Shown here: in pieces, positions 18,496-27,197 of the stretch
Layout: each line of letters begins with the position of its first letter
Position numbering within the stretch: position 1 is the first letter of the stretch
From: Dolichospermum sp. DET69
GTDB taxonomy: Bacteria > Cyanobacteriota > Cyanobacteriia > Cyanobacteriales > Nostocaceae
NCBI GenBank assembly: GCA_017355425.1
Contig: CP070233.1
Coordinates: 2,087,501-2,151,500 of the forward strand
Length of the DNA stretch: 64,000 bases
Direction: 5' to 3'
Made by a program: the position numbers and the translations under genes
Notes under the pieces: model-generated
Databases searched by the model: none
Seen by the model: the letters and a program-made list of their open reading frames with translations, nothing else
What the model was told of the DNA's origin: nothing

Positions 18496-19430
18496 ATTTT
18501 GAATAAATCTTCCGTTTTTGCTTGTTAATTAACATTCCAGCATTGGATCGGAAATACATAAATATTAGGATATTACAGATAAATAAAGTACACAGTTTTA
18601 ATCTATGTAACTAAAAATCAAGGAGATTTTACTCCTGACTCCTGACTTCTCCTAATAATTCCCACCCAATTACCCGCTACCAATTACCAGATTTAACCTA
18701 TATAACTAGCAACTTTAACTAGTAAAAGCCAAACTACAACCTTTGACTATCATTTTGATAGAGGCCATGATACTTCTACTAATTTGTTTCCCAGGGTAAT
18801 CTTAAGTGTCTTTGGGTAAGTCTGACACTCATAATATTTTTAACAATTCGCTTAATGGTATTTTGGATTACCGCAGCGTGGGCGTTGTTAATTTACCCGT
18901 TGGGAAGCCGACCAAGAGGTCTGTTTTGAGAAGCCGCTACCCAACTGGGGAAATCGCAATGGCGACTACGCCTATCAAGCAGTAATGCTACTCGGACATT
19001 TATAATTAAATGCCGGGAAGCTGCCTTGCATCTTGTGAGTGGCAAACTCCTCTTGTCATCAGATTCTATCTTAACATATCTTATGGAAGGTTGAAAGTTA
19101 ATTTCTATCTTGAGGAGGAGGCAAAAACCTGACCATAAAAAAACTGGTGAGGACTGACGCTCCAAAGAAAGGAAAATTTTTACTTACCACCTGCTATATC
19201 TAGTTTAAGCAAGGAAATAGCTAATTGGTGAAATTACTATCTCTGATCTGTTTCGGTGTTCCCGAAAGCAATTTATATTAGTACAAGAAGACAAACGGCT
19301 GCAATGCCCAGAAAATCTACATTTTTTTGTTTGATTCTCGCTGTCTAGTTATTGATACTATTTTGTTGCCCCCTCGTCTGGAGAGTGGGGATAGACAAGC
19401 ACTCCAGGCTGTGACAAATAAATTAAAGAC
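18496..19430. other. Long gene-free region between rimO and btpA
   Basis: No convincing gene, tRNA or known RNA is visible. The segment 18866-19060 is richer in GC and has repeat-like pieces (GGGAAGCCGACC, GGCGACTACGCC). Bases 19110-19130 include GAGGAGGAGGC. The region may hold the rimO and btpA promoters and a non-coding RNA, but nothing was recognised. Confidence 0.4.
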
Positions 19431-20243
19431 GTGGACTTAAATCAGTTATTTACAACCCGAACACCGATTATTGGCGTAGTACATCTACTACCCCTTCCTA
19501 CTTCAGCCCGTTGGGGAGGTAGTCTCAAAGCAGTGATTGACCGCGCCGAACAAGAAGCCACAGCCCTTGCTAGTGGAGGAGTAGATGGGATTATCGTTGA
19601 GAATTTTTTCGATGCCCCATTTACCAAAAATCAAGTTGATCCTGCTGTTGTGAGTGCCATGACTGTGGTTGTCCAACGAATCCAAAATTTAGTAACTGTG
19701 CCTCTGGGGTTAAATGTGTTACGTAATGATGGCAGAAGTGCGATCGCTATTGCTAGTTGCGTTAATGCCCAATTTATTCGAGTTAATGTGCTTACAGGTG
19801 TGATGGCAACTGACCAAGGATTAATTGAGGGGGAAGCCCATCAATTACTGCGATATCGTCGAGAATTAGGATCTGATGTGAAAATTTTTGCTGATGTTTT
19901 GGTAAAACACGCCCGGCCGTTGAGTTCTCCTAATCTCACTGTTGCTGTGAAAGATACGATTGAAAGAGGTTTGGCTGATGCGGTAATTTTATCGGGTTGG
20001 GCTACAGGTAGTCCTCCTGACCAAGAAGATTTGGAATTAGCGACTGCTGCTGCTGCTGGTACTCCTGTGTTTATTGGTAGTGGTGCAAGTTGGGAAAATG
20101 TGGGGACTCTGCTACAAGCCGCAAATGGGGTGATTGTTTCTAGTTCTCTGAAACGTCACGGTCAAATTCAGCAACCAATAGACCCCATTCGCGTCAGTCA
20201 ATTTGTAGAAGCTGCCCGCAGAGGAGATATCGTCAGTGTCTGA
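19431..20243 (+). CDS. btpA: BtpA family photosystem I biogenesis protein
   Basis: BtpA is a TIM-barrel-like peripheral thylakoid protein required for stable accumulation of photosystem I reaction-centre proteins in Synechocystis. The 270-residue product has the family motifs PIIGVVHLLPLPTSARWGG, GGVDGIIVENFFDAPF, LGLNVLRNDG, IRVNVLTGVMATDQGLIEG and VILSGWATGSPP. Translation probably starts at GTG 19431. A GTCTGAACTATGATTTT repeat and a heptamer block separate it from the VKOR gene. Confidence 0.93.
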   Translation: MDLNQLFTTRTPIIGVVHLLPLPTSARWGGSLKAVIDRAEQEATALASGGVDGIIVENFFDAPFTKNQVDPAVVSAMTVVVQRIQNLVTVPLGLNVLRNDGRSAIAIASCVNAQFIRVNVLTGVMATDQGLIEGEAHQLLRYRRELGSDVKIFADVLVKHARPLSSPNLTVAVKDTIERGLADAVILSGWATGSPPDQEDLELATAAAAGTPVFIGSGASWENVGTLLQAANGVIVSSSLKRHGQIQQPIDPIRVSQFVEAARRGDIVSV

Positions 20244-20316
20244 ACTATGATTTTTGTGATTTTTGTGATTTTTGTGATTTAGAGGATATTTTCAACCATC
20301 CTCTAAATGACCAATG

Positions 20317-20405
20317 ACTAATGACTAATGACTAATGACTAATGACTAATGACTAATGACTAATGACCAATGACCAATGACTAATGACCAATGACTAATA
20401 ACTAA
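20317..20405. repeat. Short tandem repeat block (CTAATGA heptamers)
   Basis: About twelve tandem heptamers (CTAATGA, with CCAATGA variants) end a few bases before the VKOR start codon, so they form its 5' leader. Confidence 0.9.
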
Positions 20406-20409
20406 TATT

Positions 20410-21399
20410 ATGATTCGTCGTCGTTCTACTCCTTGGATTCATAAATGGTCGCGGCCGATGATAGGAGCGATCGCTGGATTTGGTATCCTGAATACAGGTT
20501 ATCTCACCTATGAAAAACTTACCGGTAGCACTCCGGTTTGTACTACACCGGAAAATGTTAAGAGTTGTGTGGATGTCCTTTCTAGTCCTTGGGCTACGGT
20601 TTTAGGTCAACCATTACCTGTATTTGGTTTATTGGCATACATGGGGATGTTCATATTGGCTTTAGCTCCCTTAGCACTAAACCCAGGAGAAAATCACAAA
20701 AGTCAAAAACAATTAGAAAATTGGACTTGGTGGTTGCTGTTTGTGGGAGCGATCGCTATGTCAGTTTTCAGTGGATACTTAATGTATGTTCTGGCATTTC
20801 AACTCAAAGCTATTTGTCCTTACTGTATTGCCTCCGCCTTGTTTGCATTAACCATGTTAGTGTTAACCGTGATGGGTAAGGATTGGGAAGATATTGGACA
20901 ACTTTTATTTACTGCTTTGATTGTGGCAATGGTGACGTTAATTGGGACTTTAGGGGTGTATTCTCAAGTCAGTCCATCAGGTAATATTACTGAATCAACT
21001 GATGGCAAACCCACAGCAATTACCTTTACTCCTAAAGAACAACCAAATCCTCAATTTGGCTGGGAAATTACCACTAAATCTGGTGCAGCAGAAATAGCCC
21101 TAGCCCAACATCTTGTAAAATCTGGTGCTAAGGAATATGTAGCCTATTGGTGTCCACACTGTCACGAACAAAAGCTACTTTTTGGTAAAGAGGCTTATCA
21201 AATCATTAATGATAATTCTAAGGTAGAGTGCGCTGGCGATAGTCCCAATGGTAAACCAGAATTATGTAAAGCTGCAAAAATCGAAGGTTTCCCGACTTGG
21301 ATTATTAATGGTAAAACCTATAGCGGAGTCCAGACTTTAGAGGAACTAGGAAAAATCACAGGTTATACAGGTCCAAAAAACTTTAAATATTTCCGGTAA
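20410..21399 (+). CDS. VKOR-thioredoxin fusion, disulfide-bond forming membrane enzyme
   Basis: This 329-residue protein is a bacterial homologue of vitamin K epoxide reductase fused to a thioredoxin-like domain. It oxidises cysteines of exported or lumenal proteins and passes electrons to quinone. The N-terminal domain has four to five membrane segments. It carries a loop cysteine pair (VCTT ... KSCVD, about residues 39 and 48) and the quinone-proximal CPYC. After a linker, the C-terminal domain carries CPHC (YWCPHCHEQKLLFG) and the cis-Pro region EGFPTWIING. A 41-bp copy of its start region lies at 23510-23550. Confidence 0.93.
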   Translation: MIRRRSTPWIHKWSRPMIGAIAGFGILNTGYLTYEKLTGSTPVCTTPENVKSCVDVLSSPWATVLGQPLPVFGLLAYMGMFILALAPLALNPGENHKSQKQLENWTWWLLFVGAIAMSVFSGYLMYVLAFQLKAICPYCIASALFALTMLVLTVMGKDWEDIGQLLFTALIVAMVTLIGTLGVYSQVSPSGNITESTDGKPTAITFTPKEQPNPQFGWEITTKSGAAEIALAQHLVKSGAKEYVAYWCPHCHEQKLLFGKEAYQIINDNSKVECAGDSPNGKPELCKAAKIEGFPTWIINGKTYSGVQTLEELGKITGYTGPKNFKYFR

Positions 21400-21420
21400 T
21401 ACCCAATGCTATGGGTCATT

Positions 21421-21512
21421 ATAGCAGTATAAATCCGAACGAGATAAAGTCAGTAAATCAAAAACCCGTAGGGGCGCAGGGCCTGCGCCCTCTGTTATAT
21501 TGAACTCAACTT
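21421..21512. repeat. Dispersed repeat, GCGGTATGCACTTG family (copy A)
   Basis: It shares a run of about 53 identical bases (GAGATAAAGTCAGTAAATCA ... GGGCCTGCGCCCTC) with copy B at 22456-22557, in the same orientation. It contains the GGGCGCAGGGCCTGCGCCC palindrome. The two copies bracket the toxin-antitoxin pair. Confidence 0.8.
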
Positions 21513-21539
21513 TTACGTGCGATTCCAGCCTAAATCTAT

Positions 21540-21974
21540 TTAAGAATAAAGTTTGTGATCTGGATCTAGCCAAACAATATAAAACACATTCTCAATAAAA
21601 AAACCATGAACTCTACCATATTCGTTGGATGAAAGTTGAAACTGATATGGTGTATCTACTAACTGTTCTTCATTGAGAAGACCAAAACCATTTTCAGTGG
21701 TATCTTTCCAGTTTATAGGATGACAACGCAAATTTTTGGCATTCTTTACCGTCATTTCGTTGACTGTTATACTTGATAAATCCCGCAATCTCTGAAGCAA
21801 AGTTTGTAAATATTTAGCATCTTTATCTTTAATTGAAAACTTATTATTATCATATTGAAAATAAGTATAGGAGAAACTAATTCCTTTCGTACTTTCAATT
21901 TTTGTAGGGTTTATCCCTAGTGATGAACTTTGATTAATATTCAGTTTTTTAATTTTATTCTTTTTCTGCGGCAC
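21540..21974 (-). CDS. Putative toxin partner of a Panacea-domain antitoxin
   Basis: The 144-residue protein is encoded just downstream of, and overlapping by 20 bases, a DUF4065/Panacea gene. Panacea proteins are promiscuous antitoxins or toxin-binding modules paired with varied toxins, so this position suggests the toxin. The N-terminal 25 residues are lysine-rich. The C-terminal end (GRVHGFFIENVFYIVWLDPD) resembles the last strand of RelE/YoeB-like or similar small folds, but I cannot assign a family. The biochemical activity is unknown. Confidence 0.5.
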   Translation of the reverse strand: MPQKKNKIKKLNINQSSSLGINPTKIESTKGISFSYTYFQYDNNKFSIKDKDAKYLQTLLQRLRDLSSITVNEMTVKNAKNLRCHPINWKDTTENGFGLLNEEQLVDTPYQFQLSSNEYGRVHGFFIENVFYIVWLDPDHKLYS

Positions 21975-22434
21975 GTTGCTTGTAATACTCCCTCATTGAC
22001 TCTTTACTAATAATTGCATTACAGGGGGCATCCATAGGCAGATTACCTCTAGCATTAATCCAAGGATCTTCTCGATGAATCATTTGCTCTAACTCAAAAG
22101 TATCACAACCGAAATAAATTTCTGTTACTTGTTCCAAAAGCTCCTTAATTTCATCAGAGAAACTTGGTTTTTCGACTTCTTTTAAAATTGGCATCCATGC
22201 AAATTGTTTATATTGTTCATATAATTTGGGAATTACTGAACCATGAATCCATGCTTCAAAATCATCATCAAATAAAGGTTGATCATAAATAGCTAAATAC
22301 CAAGCCTGAGCATAATAAACAAGTTTTTGCAGTTTCAAATTGCTGATATATGAGCCTGTTTCCCTAGCTTGCCAAATAAAGTAATTGGCAATTGTTTCTG
22401 CTGTTAATTGTGAAGTTTTGACTGTTGAAATCAT
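21955..22434 (-). CDS. Panacea (DUF4065/SocA-like) antitoxin-type protein
   Basis: The 159-residue protein has the Panacea signature: ISNLKLQKLVYYAQAWYLAI, then FDDDFEAWIHGSVIPKLYEQ and the later WINARGNLP. The usual GPVVP appears as GSVIP. The family neutralises toxins by direct binding, and relatives such as SocA also act as proteolytic adaptors. It is the first gene of a two-gene minus-strand operon with the putative toxin. The start at 22434 (MISTVKTSQLTAETIANYFI) is the normal position relative to the domain. Confidence 0.85.
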   Translation of the reverse strand: MISTVKTSQLTAETIANYFIWQARETGSYISNLKLQKLVYYAQAWYLAIYDQPLFDDDFEAWIHGSVIPKLYEQYKQFAWMPILKEVEKPSFSDEIKELLEQVTEIYFGCDTFELEQMIHREDPWINARGNLPMDAPCNAIISKESMREYYKQRAAEKE

Positions 22435-22455
22435 GATACTAATTTAAACATATAG

Positions 22456-22557
22456 AGCGGTATGCACTTGAATGAGATAAAGTCAGTAAATCAAAAACCC
22501 GTAGGGGCGCAGGGCCTGCGCCCTCGACTGTGTTGCATCCAACCAATAACTGCTACA
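22456..22557. repeat. Dispersed repeat, GCGGTATGCACTTG family (copy B)
   Basis: GAGCGGTATGCACTTGAATG at one end and ATCCAACCAATAACTGCTAC at the other, with the central GGGCGCAGGGCCTGCGCCC palindrome. The ends are imperfect inverted repeats around AGCGGT / (A)CTGCT, as in the copy at 55842. It lies directly upstream of the Panacea gene. Confidence 0.8.
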
Positions 22558-22579
22558 TTCCATTTTATCGAATCGCTGT

Positions 22580-22815
22580 AAGACCCCCGCCTCAAGGTCT
22601 CCTAGGCGGGGGATGTAAAGCGGTTCAAAACGCAGCACTAGGCAGATAAATATTGAGCGTTAGCGAAATAGAATCTGCATAGTAGCTAAGTTTTTAACAA
22701 ATCATGATATACTATTTATATACCAAAGTTAGACATAAATGATCGTATTTGAGGCAAAACTTGAAGGACTTGACGAGCAGTATCGAGCGCTTGATGAAGC
22801 GATTAGAACTGCTCA
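22580..22815 (+). pseudogene. tnpB: Left end and first codons of an IS605-group tnpB, fused to an SCPU gene
   Basis: A perfect hairpin (CCCCCGCCT / AGGCGGGGG, 22584-22612) and the sequence around ATACTATTTATATACC resemble an IS605-group left end. From the ATG near 22739 the frame reads MIVFEAKLEGLDEQYRALDE and then AIRTA, the N-terminus of a common cyanobacterial TnpB. It then runs into the signal-peptide coding region of an SCPU gene. The rest of tnpB is missing. Confidence 0.7.
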
Positions 22816-23289
22816 TTCGTCGTCTTGCCTTAGTTGCTGGTGTTGCTACTCTCAGCGCTGTTGCTTTTAGCCCTAAAGCCCAAGCTCAAACTACTAACGT
22901 TGATTTTACTGGTTCAATTCCTGCAACTTGCACCATTAACAGCACCACCAATGGAACTTTGGCTTTGAAATCCCCTAGCGCCCTTGTAGCTTGGGGGGGG
23001 GGGAAACCAAGCCGCAGGCACACCAGGAAGTATCAATGTTAGTTGTAATGCAGGTACAACCTTCACAATCAACTCTATTACTAATAATGGTACTGCTGCT
23101 GCGATATTCTCTAATCTATCCAATAATGCAGCAATATACGACCCATCTGGTAATATCATTGCTAATTATGCTGGTGGAACTCCCACTAGCGCTCTTCAGG
23201 CAGGACCTATTGCTAATAACAATTATAGGATTGATGGGACTGTTGACAATTCAGGTGGGGCGCAAATGCTAATACCTTGCAAGAATTAA
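22749..23289 (+). pseudogene. SCPU (spore coat U-like) pilin-type gene, 5' replaced and frameshifted
   Basis: From about 22815 the sequence encodes IRRLALVAGVATLSAVAFSP and KAQAQ, the same signal peptide as the intact gene at 33239. It continues with VDFTGSIPATCTINSTTNGT. The frame breaks at an 11-G run (22993-23003). With one G fewer it continues GNQAAGTPGSINVSCNAGTT to LQAGPIANNNYRIDGTVDNS and ends after a few alien residues at 23289. The native start codon was replaced by tnpB sequence, and the last strand was lost by fusion to an usher gene tail. Confidence 0.8.
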
Positions 23290-23306
23290 ATTTAAAATTA
23301 CCTTAG
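23262..23306 (+). pseudogene. Residual 3' tail of a deleted usher gene
   Basis: In its own frame this reads ANANTLQELNLKLP and stops, matching the last 14 residues of the intact usher (ADANTLQELNLKLP, ending 37627). A decayed TTA-target MITE end (GAAGGTATTTTAAAAGTATT) follows at the same position as at 37627. It shows that a second SCPU-chaperone-usher operon once stood here and lost its centre. Confidence 0.75.
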
Positions 23307-23808
23307 AAGGTATTTTAAAAGTATTAAACCCACTTTCCGTACTTCATTTTGTAATACGCGAATATTTCCATAATTTTATTTTTTATCGTTCAATAAAACA
23401 CATATTTTATCCATAATTTTAGGTATTAATATTGAACAATCTAAGCCTTATTAGGAATAATTCTTGAAAATATGGATACTACATTGTGAAGTGCGGAATA
23501 TGGGTTACCAATATTATGATTCGTCGTCGTTCTACTCCTTGGATTCATAAGAGACTTCCAATTTAAAAAATATCCCAAAATTTCTTGTAGTGCGGGCATA
23601 CTATGGCTAACGCCACGCTGCGCTATCGACAAGCTCAGTACAAGTCTTGCCCGCTAATCATCAAAGACGGGCAAGATACCATTGGATAGCGAACGCGAGA
23701 GCGTCCCGGAGGGAACTAGTGCTGCTCCTTTTTGTCAAGCTGCATCCCAATTATTGGGTTTAAAGCCCCGGTAGTATGTAAATTAGTTGTCCACTTAACT
23801 CGAATAAC
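23307..23808. other. Scrambled gene-free region
   Basis: It contains a decayed MITE end, an orphan 41-bp copy of the VKOR gene start (23510-23550) and repeat-type palindromes (GACAAGCTCAGTACAAGTC, GCGAACGCGAGAGCGTCCCG). A short tail-like reading (SAAPFCQAASQLLGLKP) near 23710-23770 may be the end of a lost gene. No complete gene is visible. Confidence 0.45.
23510..23550 (+). repeat. Orphan 41-bp copy of the VKOR gene start
   Basis: Bases 23510-23550 are identical to 20404-20444, covering the upstream AATATT, the start codon and 11 codons (MIRRRSTPWIHK). The reading frame stops immediately after the copied segment. Confidence 0.85.
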
Positions 23809-26364
23809 CTACAGTCCCCCTGATTTGAGGGTTTTTTTCTCTCTTTCAACTTTCTCAACTTGCTGGGGAGCTGCCGCTACTGTAAATAATATTATGGCTT
23901 CATCAAAATTGATCTGACTATTTTTAAAGTCACCCATTTTCTGATATGTTAAACCTAGTTGAAAGTAAGCTTCTGCTAAATCACATCTGTTACCACTGAT
24001 TTTATGGAATATTTCTATTGATTGTGAATGTTTGAAAAGTGCTTCTTCAAAATTATCTTGGATTCGATACAGTTCTGCTAAACCAGTTAAAGCTTTAGCT
24101 ACAAGCGGATTATAGTGAGAATTATAGTTAAGTTCTTGAGCAGATTCTATCCATCCATAGGAACTTTCTGCTTGAGAAAATTCTATCGCTGCATTATATA
24201 TTTTAAAAGATTTTTTAATGTTTCCTAAATTTTTGTAAATTAGACCTAACTTTAATAAAGCATATATTTTACGCCATTTGCAAAAATTCACTTCAGTTTC
24301 CAAGCCTGCATTAATTAGTAAAGTTTCTAAATTAAGTATAATATAATATACTATTTCCGCAAAAATTCCTGTAAAAAGCGAATAATATACTTTTTTAACC
24401 AAAGATTGAGGAAGAATGTATTTTTCTTCTGTATTAAAGTACGAGTATAACAAAGCTAAATGTAGCCACACGGTTACTTGATATTTTTCTATTTTTAACT
24501 TTAAATTTTTATCTCCTTTTTGGATTATATTTTCTATCCATGATTTGGTCGGTTCTAAAATATTTATGGCTGCTTCCAGTTCCCAGATATCTATGTAGTA
24601 AAAGGATAAATGGATTTGATTTTTAACTATCAATAATACAATCTCATCATAACTTATGTCTATTTGATTATTTTCAAAATCATTTAAAATACAATTTGCC
24701 ATTGCTAGTGATTGATTCAAATAATTAAGCGCTATATTCATATTTCCTAGCACTAAATTTATTATGCCTTCAATACTATAAATACTTGCTAGTAGATATT
24801 CAGATTTTATCTTCTCTTTTAGTAAATTCAGTATAGATATTACTTGTGTTAATGCTCCCATTCGATAGTAAGAAAAAGCCAGCATTTCATCAAATGACCA
24901 GCAACCATTTCTTCGTTGAATAATTATATATCCAGCTTGTTCAAAGTCATGAATACATTCATAATGATAATAAGCTTCAAAAGCTTTCTTCGCATCCTCC
25001 ATGGTGCGAATGTTTTTCACACTACCTCTCCAAAATTCGGCTGCTTTTCGGTTAACTTCCTCCCATTCTTGACTTGATTTTAACCTTTTTATGCTCTCTT
25101 CTTTAATCACTGTATGCAGCCAATACTTGCCCTTGGCAAATTCAAACAAACGCAAATTTTTTAAAGATCTAATTATATAGATACACTTTTGCTGGTCAGG
25201 AATATGCCACAGCAAAGCTAGTAAGGCATCTTCAGTCACTTGTGGTATATCCTGATAGCGATAACATCCTAACCGACACAGTAACTTATAAGCATTTGGA
25301 TTTAAACTTTGCAATCGGTTAAATTGATTAACAACTAAATTTTTTAATCCTGGTTCCACCAAAGTACAATTTTCTTGCCAATAAGCAGTTGCATCCCCTT
25401 CATAATCTGTTTCTATTGACCCAAGCAAGATATTCATAGCTTTGGCATTACCCCCATATTTTATGTGCATTTCTTCTAGTAAAGAAATATCAATCTTAAC
25501 TTCGTGAAATGCCAAAAATTCTTGCCACGCTGATACACCTAATTCACTTAAATAATAATGATAAATTATATCAATACGGTCATCAAATAAACGTTCTCTA
25601 CTAGTAATTATCGTAAATGACTGCACAGTTGCATCAGCTAAAACCCTGAATAATTCTAGATAACGACTATGATTTTGAATGAACCTACCATGTTTATCTA
25701 GTGCAGGTTCTAAGCTATCAATTAATATCCCGACTTGGCGATTTTGCAAGTGTTTTTTTAATCTTGCGAGTGTAATACCAAATTCCCTGCCTGGTTCTTC
25801 TTCAAAGTATTGTTTCAGCCATTCTTCAACTACGCTTTCAACGCTAGTGATGTTCTCTGCCTCCCTAGCCATTTCTAGGGATAAAACTAAATCAAACCCT
25901 TGATTATCTAAGTATTGTCTAGCTAAAGTTGTTTTACCTAGTCCTCCTGGTGCCTGAATAACAATCATTTTTTGATGTTGATTGATTAGAGTATTAAGTC
26001 TTGCTAAGTCATCGTCTCTCCCAAAAAAATTAGAATGTTTGTTCTCAACAGGAAAGAAGTCTTGATGGCAACTCTTCGCATTACTTATATCTTTTACAGC
26101 TAGAATAACATCTACGTTGTGCTTGTATGGGATGTTTAATGTCTTAAATAGTAATTTAATTGCATACTCTTCAACATTCTGCTTTGTTAAAATTCTACGA
26201 ACCGTATTACTACTTATACTTTCACCAGTATTTTCCATCTGTTTCTGTATCCACGTAATTCTATTACGTGGGTTCACGTGGTTTTCACTAAGAGTATTAA
26301 TTATTTTTTCCTCACCTAACTCGGTTAATAAGTATGTCTGGCGATTTCTGGGGATTTTCATCAT
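23809..26364 (-). CDS. STAND-family (NB-ARC-like) NTPase with TPR repeats
   Basis: The 851-residue protein has three parts. An N-terminal region of about 85 residues with helix-turn-helix character (LGEEKIINTLSENH, SSNTVRRILTKQNV) resembles the DNA-binding-like domains heading many cyanobacterial STAND proteins. A nucleotide-binding domain has FFGRDDDLARLNTLI, Walker A APGGLGKTTLARQYL (about 137-151), Walker B VGILIDSLEP, sensor TIITSRERL and an LCRLGCYR winged-helix region. The C-terminal half (about 470-840) holds tetratricopeptide-like helices, clearest in LAELYRIQDNFEEALFKHSQ and LGLTYQKMGDFKNSQINFDE. It is probably a ligand-sensing switch in signalling or defence; no separate effector domain is evident. 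Two MITE copies sit 12 bases before its start codon. Confidence 0.85.
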   Translation of the reverse strand: MMKIPRNRQTYLLTELGEEKIINTLSENHVNPRNRITWIQKQMENTGESISSNTVRRILTKQNVEEYAIKLLFKTLNIPYKHNVDVILAVKDISNAKSCHQDFFPVENKHSNFFGRDDDLARLNTLINQHQKMIVIQAPGGLGKTTLARQYLDNQGFDLVLSLEMAREAENITSVESVVEEWLKQYFEEEPGREFGITLARLKKHLQNRQVGILIDSLEPALDKHGRFIQNHSRYLELFRVLADATVQSFTIITSRERLFDDRIDIIYHYYLSELGVSAWQEFLAFHEVKIDISLLEEMHIKYGGNAKAMNILLGSIETDYEGDATAYWQENCTLVEPGLKNLVVNQFNRLQSLNPNAYKLLCRLGCYRYQDIPQVTEDALLALLWHIPDQQKCIYIIRSLKNLRLFEFAKGKYWLHTVIKEESIKRLKSSQEWEEVNRKAAEFWRGSVKNIRTMEDAKKAFEAYYHYECIHDFEQAGYIIIQRRNGCWSFDEMLAFSYYRMGALTQVISILNLLKEKIKSEYLLASIYSIEGIINLVLGNMNIALNYLNQSLAMANCILNDFENNQIDISYDEIVLLIVKNQIHLSFYYIDIWELEAAINILEPTKSWIENIIQKGDKNLKLKIEKYQVTVWLHLALLYSYFNTEEKYILPQSLVKKVYYSLFTGIFAEIVYYIILNLETLLINAGLETEVNFCKWRKIYALLKLGLIYKNLGNIKKSFKIYNAAIEFSQAESSYGWIESAQELNYNSHYNPLVAKALTGLAELYRIQDNFEEALFKHSQSIEIFHKISGNRCDLAEAYFQLGLTYQKMGDFKNSQINFDEAIILFTVAAAPQQVEKVEREKKTLKSGGL

Positions 26365-26376
26365 TCCTGGAGTTTA

Positions 26377-26705
26377 GAGGATGTTTGAAAAGTTTTTAAT
26401 GTATAAACTGACCCCTCTCCAAACCTCTCCCCTGCAAGGGGAGAGGCTTTAAAACCCCCATTCCCTTGTAGGGAAGGGGGGTAGGGGGGTTAGGTTTTTG
26501 GAGATTATGGGTTTCATATAATACTTTTCAAACAACCTCTTAGAGGATGTTTGAAAAGTTTTGAATGTATAGACTGACCCCTCTCCAAACCTCTCCCCTG
26601 CAAGGGGAGAGGCTTTAAAACCCCCATTCCCTTGTAGGGAAGGGGGGTAGGGGGGTTAGGTTTTTGGAGATTATGGGTTTCATATAATACTTTTCAAACA
26701 ACCTC
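26377..26705. mobile_element. Two tandem copies of the TTA-target MITE
   Basis: Copies 26377-26539 and 26543-26705 (163 bp each, nearly identical) begin GAGGATGTTTGAAAAGT and end ACTTTTCAAACAACCTC. TTA stands before the first, between the two and after the second, the expected 3-bp target duplication. The interior is a run of G/C palindromes (CTCTCCCCTGCAAGGGGAGAG). They lie in the leader of the STAND gene. Confidence 0.9.
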
Positions 26706-26993
26706 TTAGACTAAATCGGTAATTCAACTGAAAAAAATCATGAATTTAAGGAAGTTAAAGACTATTATACCAAGTTTATTTTTTCTTTATAAATAGCTAC
26801 AACCAAATTATAAAGCGATTTCCAGAATTATTATTAATGAACTTTACTTAACTTGCTTAAATATACACATACCATGCAGAAATAGTGAGTTAATAGCAAT
26901 TAGATTACTGGTTATCAACAACTATGTGTAATACATGAATTAATACACATAAATGTGTGGGTGAATAAGTACATAAGTAAAAATGTTGCAGTC

Positions 26994-27197
26994 ATGATTG
27001 AATTACTGGCTTTTGCAATTCCTGTTTATTTGATGGTTTATATTCGTTATGGTTGGAAATTTTGGCATGGGTTTAGCTGGACTACTTATCATAAAACTCC
27101 TTTCAATCGGATCAAACTTACATTGATATGGCCTGTTTTATTTTGCGTTAATAGAAGATTTCGCCGCAATTTTGAAAGGGCTATGAGACAATATTAG
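26994..27197 (+). CDS. Small membrane protein, unknown function
   Basis: The 67-residue product starts MIELLAFAIPVYLMVYIRYG, a hydrophobic segment, followed by WKFWHGFSWTTYHKTPFNRI and a second hydrophobic stretch (LTLIWPVLFCV). A basic tail (NRRFRRNFERAMRQY) would face the cytoplasm. I preferred ATG 26994 to an in-frame start at 26955 because the hydrophobic segment begins there. Coding character is reasonable but no family is recognised. A fragment of the GCGGTATGCACTTG repeat overlaps its stop. Confidence 0.6.
   Translation: MIELLAFAIPVYLMVYIRYGWKFWHGFSWTTYHKTPFNRIKLTLIWPVLFCVNRRFRRNFERAMRQY

Noticed and set aside
18893-19165. 90-residue minus-strand frame
   Set aside because: Composition is not protein-like and it spans repeat-type palindromes; no recognisable domain or ribosome binding site.
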